A model generated the notes under the pieces. It ran no database searches. It worked only from the letters and a program-made list of their open reading frames with translations, and was not told the DNA's origin. Shown here piece by piece: positions 10,001 to 15,883 of a stretch of 26,555 bases of DNA. The first letter of the stretch is position 1. Every line of letters begins with the position of its first letter. The DNA comes from an uncultured Eubacteriales bacterium (GTDB lineage Bacteria; Bacillota; Clostridia; Christensenellales; Pumilibacteraceae). Made by a program: the position numbers and the translations under genes. The stretch covers positions 1 to 26,555 of the forward strand of contig USBU01000001.1 of NCBI GenBank assembly GCA_900553005.1, given 5' to 3'.

Positions 10001-11473
10001 GCGTATTTCGACGGCGGCCGCGGAATCTATAATATCGATTATTCGCTTGAAGACGGAAGCTACAGCATTAAAATACCTAAAGGCACATACGAATTAAGCG
10101 CGTATATGAGCGGTTATTTCGAAATGCCCGTAACCGTAGAAATTACCAAGGACGGAGAGCTTTCCGATTACGTGCTGCCGATTGCCAATATAGGCGGCAA
10201 GGTAAGAGTCAACGGCGTTACTTATACTACGAATGACAAGTGGCGTCACTATCGGGACGGACTTCAGGCTACCGGTACGCCGGGAAACATCAGCTTCTAT
10301 GTCAACGACGTAACCGCTACGGAATACGCGGTGACTATGAAGACGCGCATAAGCGGCGGAGCTAAATCCAAAAACGATAAGGGCGAGCTGAATGACTTTA
10401 ACCTCAATAACCCTTATTATTCCACGGATAACGTGCAGGGCATAAGCATTATGGACGGCTCCAGGCAGCTTAACATAATGATTTACGATTCCGGATTCCG
10501 CGTTCTGTTCGGCGGCTGGAATACCGTCAATATGGTTGAAACCGTCGGTTCGGGCTGGAATTTCTTCAGAGACGGAATTACCGAAGCCGACGATTACGTT
10601 GATATCGTTATGACCGTTGTGCGTCGCGGAAGCATCCTCTACGTCTATGTAGGCAACGACGTCGAAAACGGCGGCAAGGGCGTACAGCGCGATATGCAGT
10701 TGTATCTGACCATTTCCGCTGAGGACGGAGTTGTTCCCTACAGCGTAAACGGAGTTACCCATAAAATAAAGGACGCCGCTTCCGAGAGCAGAATGGCGGC
10801 GCTTAAAAAGGAGCTTGCGCCGTTGCTTAAGGCGGGCGTAAGCAACGGATTGGGTTACACCTTGCATATGGATACCAGTAAGTCGGAAAACGTTAACTAT
10901 TCGTTTGTTTACGGCGCGTCCGTAACCACAGCTCCTGCCGAAATAGACAAGGTCATGGCTGTTAAGATTGCCGAAACCTGCGGCGAGGGCGGATCGATAT
11001 CCTACTCCGGCGAGGGTTACGTCGCAGACGGAGCGGCCGACAAGTATCTGATGGGTAAGGACATTACGGTGACGTTGGTTCCCGATGCCGAGAAACAGGT
11101 CAAGTCGCTTACCGTAAACGGTACCGACGTTGAGTTTACGGCCGACGCCGACGGCAAGGTCGCTTATGTCGCCAATGTCAACGGACCTTTGACGGTTGCA
11201 GCGGAATTTGAGGACAAAACATACACGGCTTATATTACGGGCGTGACTGTCGGTAATTTCAACGCGTTGCAAAAGGTTGTCGCAACAAGCGGCGATAAGA
11301 GCCTGGAGCTTAAATTCAAGACTCTTACGATTGACGGTAAGAGAATCGTTGAAATCCAAATTCCTAAAGGAACGTGGAGCGTAGCGCTTATCAACAGAAG
11401 CGGTAATACGTTTAATACCGTTTCCGTGACGATTAGCGGTACGGAAACCGAAATTCCCTCATTCGCAGTCTGA
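7064..11473 (+). CDS. Giant CBM9-like lipoprotein with triplicated LamG/InlB/CnaB-like module
   Basis: A 1469-residue surface lipoprotein, probably glycan-binding. GGAGG at 7048-7052 sets ATG 7064 as the start; the in-frame GTG at 7052 overlaps that site. The lipobox is LAAC with cysteine 25. Residues about 58-250 resemble CBM9 (IRIDGRLDEALW opening). Then a set of three beta-sandwich types appears three times: a laminin-G/concanavalin-like domain (about 272-440, 649-855, 1042-1235), an InlB-repeat-like domain with phrases such as GGYVTAS and ADKYLMGKDITVTLVPD (about 455-542, 876-955, 1299-1385), and a carboxypeptidase-regulatory/CnaB-like domain with PKGTYELS or PKGTWSVA motifs (about 545-635, 960-1040, 1385-1469). 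I see no catalytic domain. Co-transcription with GH43 suggests it holds the same substrate at the cell surface. Domain names are judged by eye. Confidence 0.85.
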   Translation: MKAKFKILIIALLAVALSVMVLAACANSGNKIKEEVIEGDLPDYDYNKEAAFGEAPDENIRIDGRLDEALWQNLSYMSHTDPQHTTVTVNVTTHFSPKGLYIGAYSSDSKVFWNGKNYYHWNTHFVFRIASAGTTEYSASVRNILIDANNVFPGATRVNAKSKVLGDEVNSGTSDGLSVEMFITWDALGIEVQQDENGVNIPPENVKLYWRYRYVSRNNGTNSPSYDIRNTFDYNADILDNYTLFGPNGYTAEDRDGAEVGNSVNGNSKSAGWDISGEEEGTVRSTNGYYQGIFFKNAYANSFVITTKIKPISQPRANYGSKAGLLLYKDSMNYRGIVFDTSAANRDGSKIRTDNIFAVTHYPDNAYNLISLNTGKNITYPSGQELVELKVIKNNDLLYYVVNGKLVATEKQDYLAGNVVPGLYSTHGVTEFTDYSFVNFDGNDAALKEEIAKYAYTITAPSVTAYSGGYVTASKLAVGKNDTEATVEFTFTTRSGYILSDVTKNGTSIMADIKQNAVGNVYTLTNITENVVIEAVFTQLSADQSVTVSGRLRGNDRADAVLDYAMMNITAETPDGDSVSVYNVEYTADAKGLFTLKLVKGYKYTIEVQGSGYRKKIVETEVINADITDDPETEGYEGLEIIANANVVGGSVNKTFEIGGNPNDKFTVTAASNVNAWDLSREAESIASLHANTPTGMMVYFTGKAGTEAVLETTITNITDTELYGDYERDPSAGFIITDGKTNTFIGLLRNGLRFLPTGGWNGDQFDEPSLVSYATVNATKDANGYHSTKLKVIRTGPDFYVYIDDVLVYTYTSSNFLLTRGTGADMKTYDTPTAFGFWVTTSYPITIQFSDYRCLTDDEAHQEILDTIYSRPEFVDDDSQGVTLEGLSDGMVKQGGVFTASKDVKAGEAYYLTVYGSDAASYTKYLLTETSKSVEVTAMDEGVTNIRVEKASNPEIVTVTGKIVTSDNKKIESGTVFNAYFDGGRGIYNIDYSLEDGSYSIKIPKGTYELSAYMSGYFEMPVTVEITKDGELSDYVLPIANIGGKVRVNGVTYTTNDKWRHYRDGLQATGTPGNISFYVNDVTATEYAVTMKTRISGGAKSKNDKGELNDFNLNNPYYSTDNVQGISIMDGSRQLNIMIYDSGFRVLFGGWNTVNMVETVGSGWNFFRDGITEADDYVDIVMTVVRRGSILYVYVGNDVENGGKGVQRDMQLYLTISAEDGVVPYSVNGVTHKIKDAASESRMAALKKELAPLLKAGVSNGLGYTLHMDTSKSENVNYSFVYGASVTTAPAEIDKVMAVKIAETCGEGGSISYSGEGYVADGAADKYLMGKDITVTLVPDAEKQVKSLTVNGTDVEFTADADGKVAYVANVNGPLTVAAEFEDKTYTAYITGVTVGNFNALQKVVATSGDKSLELKFKTLTIDGKRIVEIQIPKGTWSVALINRSGNTFNTVSVTISGTETEIPSFAV

Positions 11474-11498
11474 CAGCATTAGATAAAAGATTTGACGC

Positions 11499-11534
11499 AG
11501 GACCGTTCCTATAAAGGGACGGTTCTGTAATTTT
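11499..11534 (+). terminator. Terminator after the GH43 operon
   Basis: A 12-bp stem (11499-11510 with 11515-11526, two G-U pairs, 4-nt loop ATAA) lies 25 nt after the stop codon and is followed by GTAATTTT. It separates the glycan genes from the housekeeping-type genes downstream. Confidence 0.8.
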
Positions 11535-11738
11535 AAAAGCTGTTGCTTTTTTGGGCCGGCGAAAGCTTTGTGGGCAGAAATAGCATTTCGCAAAGCCATA
11601 CTGACAATTTATCGTCGATTGCAGAGGATATTTTTAGGGATTTTCATGAAACTGAAGGATTATTTTTGTATTTTTGGGCGCATAAAAGGTGTATTGCGGC
11701 GCTGACAGTATACAAACTCGGTGAAAAGCATGATAGTA

Positions 11739-11767
11739 TTGACAGCTTATGTGAAAAGTTTTATAAT
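11739..11767 (+). promoter_or_regulatory. Consensus sigma-A promoter for the radical SAM gene
   Basis: TTGACA (11739-11744) and TATAAT (11762-11767) are separated by exactly 17 bp, a perfect match to the housekeeping consensus. The predicted transcription start, about 7 nt past the -10 box, falls on or next to the ATG at 11774. The 300 nt between the previous stop and this gene otherwise hold only the terminator at 11499-11534; the open frame from 11543 is not believed to be coding. Confidence 0.75.
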
Positions 11768-11773
11768 CGGATT

Positions 11774-12643
11774 ATGGAGAATTGCAAATTATGCCCGCGC
11801 AGATGCGGCGCTGACAGAGTAAAAACCACGGGTTTCTGCGGCGGCGGAAACGAAATGAAAATAGCAAAGGTTATGCTGCATTACGGCGAGGAGCCGTTAA
11901 TAAGCGGCAGTCGCGGCAGCGGGGCGATTTTTTTCAGCGGATGCAATTTAAAATGTGTTTATTGTCAGAACGCTCCCATAAGCTCCGGAAATGCCGGCAG
12001 GATTTTTACCGAATCGGAGTTTATCGACGCGGCGTTAAGACTCAGGGACGCCGGTGCGCACAACATCGATCTGATTACCGCAGGGCATTACGTTCATCAG
12101 CTTATTCCCGCGCTGGAAAAGCTGCGCGCGCGGCTTGATATTCCCGTCGTTTATAACAGCAGCGGTTATGAGTATGCCGATACCGTAAAAATGCTGGACG
12201 GCCTGATAGACGTTTATCTGCCTGATTTTAAATACGCGGGAAGGGAACTTGCCGAAAAATATTCGTCTGCGCCAGACTACGCCTCAATCGCCGTGGAGGC
12301 TATACGAGAAATGTGCCGCCAGCGCGGCAAGGCCGTAATCGAGAACGGCTTGCTCAAAAGCGGAGTTATAGTTCGTCATCTTGTGCTTCCCGGCGGCCGT
12401 CGGGACAGCATTGCCGCTATGCGCATTATTGCCGACAGCTTCGAAAACGCGCTTGTAAGCATTATGCGTCAATATACGCCCTGCTTTTACCGCGGCAGCC
12501 TGCCGGAGCTGAAACGGAAAGTGACGTCTTTTGAATATGAAAGCGTTGTTGACGAGGCGGTTAAATACGGACTTAACGGCTTTATTCAGGACGGAAGCAG
12601 CGCGACCGATGAATTAACCCCCGATTTCAATGAGATTTTCTGA
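11774..12643 (+). CDS. PflX-like radical SAM protein
   Basis: A 289-residue radical SAM enzyme of the PflX type (COG1313, related to pyruvate formate-lyase activating enzymes). The [4Fe-4S] motif is CNLKCVYC with cysteines 57, 61 and 64, in the family phrase FFSGCNLKCVYCQN. An N-terminal cysteine group (residues 4, 7, 11 and 22, in CKLCPRRCGADR and GFCG) is also typical and may bind another metal or cluster. The glycyl-radical substrate of this subfamily is not established. The frame is open upstream to a TTG at 11543, but a perfect sigma-A promoter lies inside that stretch and the family begins at the cysteine group, so ATG 11774 is chosen. No Shine-Dalgarno sequence precedes it, and the message may be leaderless. 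It appears monocistronic and unrelated to the glycan genes. Confidence 0.85.
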   Translation: MENCKLCPRRCGADRVKTTGFCGGGNEMKIAKVMLHYGEEPLISGSRGSGAIFFSGCNLKCVYCQNAPISSGNAGRIFTESEFIDAALRLRDAGAHNIDLITAGHYVHQLIPALEKLRARLDIPVVYNSSGYEYADTVKMLDGLIDVYLPDFKYAGRELAEKYSSAPDYASIAVEAIREMCRQRGKAVIENGLLKSGVIVRHLVLPGGRRDSIAAMRIIADSFENALVSIMRQYTPCFYRGSLPELKRKVTSFEYESVVDEAVKYGLNGFIQDGSSATDELTPDFNEIF

Positions 12644-12649
12644 AAAATA

Positions 12650-12678
12650 TTGTTAATCCGCACATTGTATGCTATAAT
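12650..12678 (+). promoter_or_regulatory. Upstream tandem promoter for the DUF2188 gene
   Basis: TTGTTA (12650-12655), 17 bp, TATAAT (12673-12678), with a TGC immediately before the -10 box (extended -10). It begins right after the radical SAM stop codon. Confidence 0.6.
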
Positions 12679-12723
12679 GTAATATAATAAACAGCGGGAA
12701 AAATGTTTATTGCGGTTAAATTA

Positions 12724-12752
12724 TTGCTTTTGCCGGCGTTTAATGCTATAAT
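12724..12752 (+). promoter_or_regulatory. Downstream tandem promoter for the DUF2188 gene
   Basis: TTGCTT (12724-12729), 17 bp, TATAAT (12747-12752), again with TGC before the -10 box. The two promoters are 74 bp apart and share the extended -10 form. A hairpin (12772-12799) follows in the leader. Confidence 0.6.
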
Positions 12753-12771
12753 TATGGCGTAAATATAAATC

Positions 12772-12799
12772 CGGTCGGAAGATATTGCGGTTTCGACCG
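12772..12799 (+). promoter_or_regulatory. Leader hairpin upstream of the DUF2188 gene
   Basis: CGGTCGGAA (12772-12780) pairs with TTTCGACCG (12791-12799), with one G-U pair and a 10-nt loop. It ends 5 nt before the AAAGGAGGG ribosome binding site (12805-12813). It is probably an mRNA-stabilising or translation-tuning element. Confidence 0.4.
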
Positions 12800-12819
12800 T
12801 TTGAAAAGGAGGGCGCATT

Positions 12820-13335
12820 ATGACCAAAGAGGAAAAAAGACGTATAAAAGAAGGCAAAAAAATGGCTAAGCTTCGCGCTAAGGAGGCCATACGCGCCCAA
12901 AAGCTCAGGGAAAAGGAAGAGCGCCGCGCCGCTAAGGAAGCAAAAAAACACGGACGGGTTTACGTGCCTGCCTCCGACGCGCCGGAAGAAATCCAGGCTC
13001 CCGTTCAAAATTCGGGCAGTATCGCTGAGGAGGCGGAAACGCGCGGGCCTGAAACCGAAGTCGTCAGTGAGGCCGCCGAGCCGCAGTCCGATGAGGAGAT
13101 GCCGGACGAAGAGGCGGAGGGAGAGCCTAAAAAAGCTAATCGCCCCAAAAATTATCATGTTTCGCTGCGCGACGACGGCAAATGGCAGGTTAAATTTGCT
13201 AAAGGCAACCGCGCGCTAAAGCTTTTTGATACTCAGGCCGAGGCTATAGCTTTTGCCAAAGAAAAGGCTGAAAATCAGGACGGAGCAATTACCATACATA
13301 AAAAAGACGGAAAAATCCGCAAGCAGCGCTATTGA
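12820..13335 (+). CDS. DUF2188-domain protein with charged N-terminal helix
   Basis: A 171-residue soluble protein in three parts. Residues 1-47 are an extremely Lys/Arg/Glu/Ala-rich stretch, probably one long helix or coiled coil. Residues about 50-108 are a Pro/Glu/Ala-rich acidic linker. Residues about 112-171 are a DUF2188 domain, recognised from YHVSLRDDGKWQVKF, the TQAEAIAFAKEKA helix and the ending ITIHKKDGKIRKQRY. DUF2188 proteins are small and their role is not settled. The strong AAAGGAGGG site and two tandem promoters suggest high expression. There is no signal peptide or membrane segment. The basic head plus acidic linker might contact nucleic acid or ribosomes, but this is only inference. 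A terminator follows directly. Confidence 0.8.
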   Translation: MTKEEKRRIKEGKKMAKLRAKEAIRAQKLREKEERRAAKEAKKHGRVYVPASDAPEEIQAPVQNSGSIAEEAETRGPETEVVSEAAEPQSDEEMPDEEAEGEPKKANRPKNYHVSLRDDGKWQVKFAKGNRALKLFDTQAEAIAFAKEKAENQDGAITIHKKDGKIRKQRY

Positions 13336-13349
13336 TCTTTAATCTAGTT

Positions 13350-13387
13350 AAAAACGGTTTCTTTTATGAGGCCGTTTTTTTATTTTT
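13350..13387 (+). terminator. Terminator after the DUF2188 gene
   Basis: AAAAACGG (13350-13357) pairs with CCGTTTTT (13372-13379), extended inward by four weaker pairs, and runs into a T-rich tail. It starts 14 nt after the stop codon. Confidence 0.85.
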
Positions 13388-13489
13388 AAAAGTTTGGACC
13401 GCGTGCAATTCATGCTGTCGTCATGATCGAAAAATTAAATGGATATATAAATTTATTTTGCACAATTTACGGATTTTATCCGAAAACGC

Positions 13490-13517
13490 TTGACGGGGGG
13501 GGGTAATGCTTTATAAT
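13490..13517 (+). promoter_or_regulatory. Promoter with a G9 spacer before the DUF4190-like gene
   Basis: TTGACG (13490-13495) and TATAAT (13512-13517) are separated by 16 bp. A run of nine G (13495-13503) starts at the last base of the -35 box. It lies 45 nt before the start codon of the membrane protein gene, so it is a very likely promoter. Changing the length of the G run would directly change promoter spacing. Confidence 0.7.
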
Positions 13518-13562
13518 GTCTGTAAATAAAACGTCCGCTCATTAAATAAAGGAGTTATGTAA

Positions 13563-14174
13563 ATGAAAACCGATAAAAGTTATCCGCTTGCTTTTACAAT
13601 CGGCGTTGTCCGCGTAATACTGATGACAAGGCTGAAAAACTATGCAGATAAGGTCGAGTGCGTATCTCCGGATTATTTTGTGCTGACATTCAGCGAGCAC
13701 GAGGTGCAGATAAAACTGTCCGAGACAAACGCCGGAACTAGTTTGATCATTTCGTCAGAGAACGATAAAACGCCGTCGCCGGACGAAATTTATTTTGAAT
13801 TGGTAAACTGCGGACTCAAGATGGAAAGAGAGAAAGCAGCGAAGGCCGCGGAACAGGTTCGCGGGCAATCCGGTCAAATGCAGTCGGGTAGTTTCAGCCG
13901 ACCGCGGCCGGAAGTTTATCAATGTCAAAACGACTGTTACGGTCGCGGCAGCAGTTATATCTGTAAGACTAACGGTTTTGCCATAGCCGGCTTTGTGCTA
14001 TCGTTTTTCTTTACGCTGCTCGGTTTGATATTCAGTATTATAGGTTACCAAAAAAGTAAGGAAATGGGCGTCGGACAAGGCCTTTCAATTGCAGGTATAG
14101 TTATTTCCGTCGCCGATCTCGGAATTATTCTGTTTGTGTTTATGCTGGTCGGCTGCGCAGTTGCGCTTAGTTAG
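13563..14174 (+). CDS. DUF4190-type membrane protein
   Basis: A 203-residue protein with a soluble N-terminal domain (about residues 1-95, including YFVLTFSEHEVQIKLSE), a Gln/Gly/Ser/Arg-rich linker (about 96-130) and a C-terminal two-helix membrane domain. The latter (TNGFAIAGFVLSFFFTLLG from about residue 136, then QGLSIAGIVIS) matches the DUF4190 pattern, in which a first helix, a short loop with GYQKSKEMG and a second helix form a hairpin in the membrane. The function of this family is not known. The N-terminal part is not recognised; it might sense something in the cytoplasm. GGAG 8 nt before the ATG supports the start. Expression may depend on the nine-G spacer promoter. Confidence 0.75.
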   Translation: MKTDKSYPLAFTIGVVRVILMTRLKNYADKVECVSPDYFVLTFSEHEVQIKLSETNAGTSLIISSENDKTPSPDEIYFELVNCGLKMEREKAAKAAEQVRGQSGQMQSGSFSRPRPEVYQCQNDCYGRGSSYICKTNGFAIAGFVLSFFFTLLGLIFSIIGYQKSKEMGVGQGLSIAGIVISVADLGIILFVFMLVGCAVALS

Positions 14175-14694
14175 AATATTATACCGGATATTTTTCTTCT
14201 TTCCGTATCATAAAATTGAATTGTGAATTTGTTTCGTTTGCCGGGCTTTGCTTAAAAAGCGGAAAGCCTTAAGCAAAGATAAAATGTTATTTATCAATAA
14301 AAGGCTAAAAGCAATCGTTTTGCAATATCGGAATACCTTTGGAAAAGTAATGACGCGCTTATCTTGTTTATTGAGGGTAAATCGAGATTTTTGCAAAAAT
14401 AAAAAACAAATCCGGTAAAAAGGATTTTATCCGGCCGCATTAGCATATTCGGCTTTTTTACAATCGCGCGGGTAGAGATGACCGGCCGTGGTAACCGTAA
14501 GTCCGACGAACTGTCAGGCGGACGGAAGTAAACGGTTAAAAAAACAAACGGCATGGCTTTTAAGGCTATGCCGTTTTGTTATACCTATAATTTTGCATGA
14601 GAGGTAAAAGAATCGTAAATCAAGACAACGCCTTATTACGCGCTTTGATCGCAATGGATTTTTACAGCGCTGATACAAACATAAAACGCCAGTA
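14175..14694. other. Convergent intergenic region
   Basis: Some 520 nt lie between the DUF4190-type gene and the end of the minus-strand regulator. I see no credible gene: short minus-strand frames here lack ribosome binding sites and family-like sequence. Structures visible are a 10-bp inverted repeat (CTTTGCTTAA at 14246-14255, TTAAGCAAAG at 14269-14278), a weaker TCCGG-based hairpin (14411-14434), and the terminator at 14546-14576. Confidence 0.6.
14530..14580 (-). terminator. Terminator of the minus-strand regulator, probably bidirectional
   Basis: AAACGGCATGGC (14546-14557) and GCTATGCCGTTT (14565-14576) form a 12-bp stem with a 7-nt loop. Read on the minus strand it is followed by GTTTTTT, a good terminator for the broken regulator, whose last codon is about 115 nt away. 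On the plus strand a shorter T-rich stretch follows, so it may also stop transcription from the other side. Confidence 0.7.
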
Positions 14695-15650
14695 TCATTT
14701 TACCGTCATTACTATGGCCTGAGGATAATCGCCGAAGTTTTTTCCGAAAAGATTGATGCCGCCTCGGTGCACGGCGTTTTCCTTGATTCCTATCGTCAGT
14801 TTTACGGCGCTGCCGTTGAATATCTTAAGCTGATCTATGACTACGTGGTTGTGAATAAAAACATTGTCCACGAAAACGCCCTCGTAGTTTACGGTAAATT
14901 TTTTGAACACTCCGAATTGAGTGGAGGTCACCGGCCAGTATTCCGGCGTGTATTTGCCGCGCCGTCCGCCGAAATCGCCCGGTGAAGTAAACGTGGTAAT
15001 TTCCACGTCGTTGACGTACACGGTGATATCCGACGGCCAGTTGTTGTTGTAATATATCGTCTCCGAACAGATCTCAAAGGAAAAAGAGATGTCGGTCAGC
15101 GAGGTGTCGCGGGGGGGGGCGGCGTTGGGAAGTTATAACTTATAAATCCGGTATCGAACCAGATACATTCGGCGCTTACGCGCTCCGGCATAAAAAATAC
15201 GCTGGGATCGTCAAAGGCGGCAATATATCCGTCCCGTCCGGTCATGCCGCAGGGCGCTTTGATGTGGCAATGGGAAAACAGGCCTACGGGCATTTCCATA
15301 GTGTATTCAGCATCCTTGGTTTCGTCAACCTTGGGCGCTTCCATGGACACGGTGTAGCTCATGACCATCTGAGAGCAGAATTTAGTGTGCCCCTTTAAGC
15401 CCGGCTGGTAGTTGACAAATATCAGCTGGGCCTCGGCCAGCGCGTCCACATGCCGGGATACGCTTGTCAGCGGTATATCCAGCTCCGCCGATAAGTCCGA
15501 CAGATTTTTCGAGCGCTGTAACAGGCTTTTCAATATTCTTACGCGGTCGGGCACGGACAGAGCATGAGACACCTTGCAGATCATCTCATGATCGCGATCG
15601 TTGTTGACGGACAGCAGAATGTTTTTTTCCGCGCTTATTATATCGCTCAT
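14695..15650 (-). pseudogene. ArsR-type HTH regulator, frameshifted in a C9 run
   Basis: The N-terminal part (from 15650) is an ArsR-like winged-helix regulator: SHALSVPDRVRILKSLL, then a recognition region NLSDLSAELDIPLTSVSRHV and a wing ending before FVNYQPG. A long C-terminal domain follows, as in a Clostridia/Paenibacillus family of about 300 residues. The frame ends early at 15096 just after a run of nine C (15111-15119 on the plus strand). With one C more, or two fewer, reading continues through EICSETIYYNNNWPSDITVY, VNDVEITTFTSPGDFGGRRG and NLFGKNFGDYPQAIVMTVK to 14695, giving about 318 residues. The conserved continuation shows this is one gene split by a frameshift. Start 15650 is preferred over 15677 because GGGAGGAG lies between them. 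It diverges from the GH2 operon and may have controlled it. A sequencing error or phase variation would also explain the break. Confidence 0.8.
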
Positions 15651-15694
15651 TATCACGCTCCTCCCTTGCGGCCGCATATAAATTATTTACAAAG

Positions 15695-15723
15695 ATTATA
15701 TCCTTACGTGTAAAATATGTCAA
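15695..15723 (-). promoter_or_regulatory. Consensus promoter of the regulator gene
   Basis: On the minus strand TTGACA (15723-15718) and TATAAT (15700-15695) are exactly 17 bp apart, a perfect sigma-A promoter about 45 nt before the start at 15650. The spacer contains TTACACGTAA, a small near-palindrome that could be an autoregulatory site. Confidence 0.75.
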
Positions 15724-15799
15724 CCAAAAATGAAAATACTTTCCGAAAATCGGTTTTGAACGTGGGATAAAACCTTAAAAATCGGAAGCCTTTTACCTA

Positions 15800-15827
15800 T
15801 TGCAATGTGAAAATTTTGTGTTAAAAT
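15800..15827 (+). promoter_or_regulatory. Probable promoter of the GH2 operon
   Basis: TTGCAA (15800-15805), 16 bp, TAAAAT (15822-15827), about 57 nt before the GH2 start codon in the divergent gap. The match is moderate, as expected of a regulated promoter. A short CCGA-AAA-TCGG dyad lies upstream, near 15744. Confidence 0.4.
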
Positions 15828-15883
15828 TATTTTGTAAAAAGGTAAATTTCAGTTTTTTATGCAACAGCGCATGGTGAGGCTAT

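Noticed and set aside
10094..11359. Minus-strand open frame of 421 codons
   Set aside because: Antisense shadow of the giant lipoprotein gene; no recognisable domain or plausible signals.
11543..11773. N-terminal extension of the radical SAM protein from a TTG codon
   Set aside because: The extra 77 residues match nothing in the family, a perfect promoter lies inside this stretch, and family members begin at the cysteine group.
14294..14554. 86-codon minus-strand frame
   Set aside because: No ribosome binding site or family-like sequence, and its start falls in the terminator hairpin.
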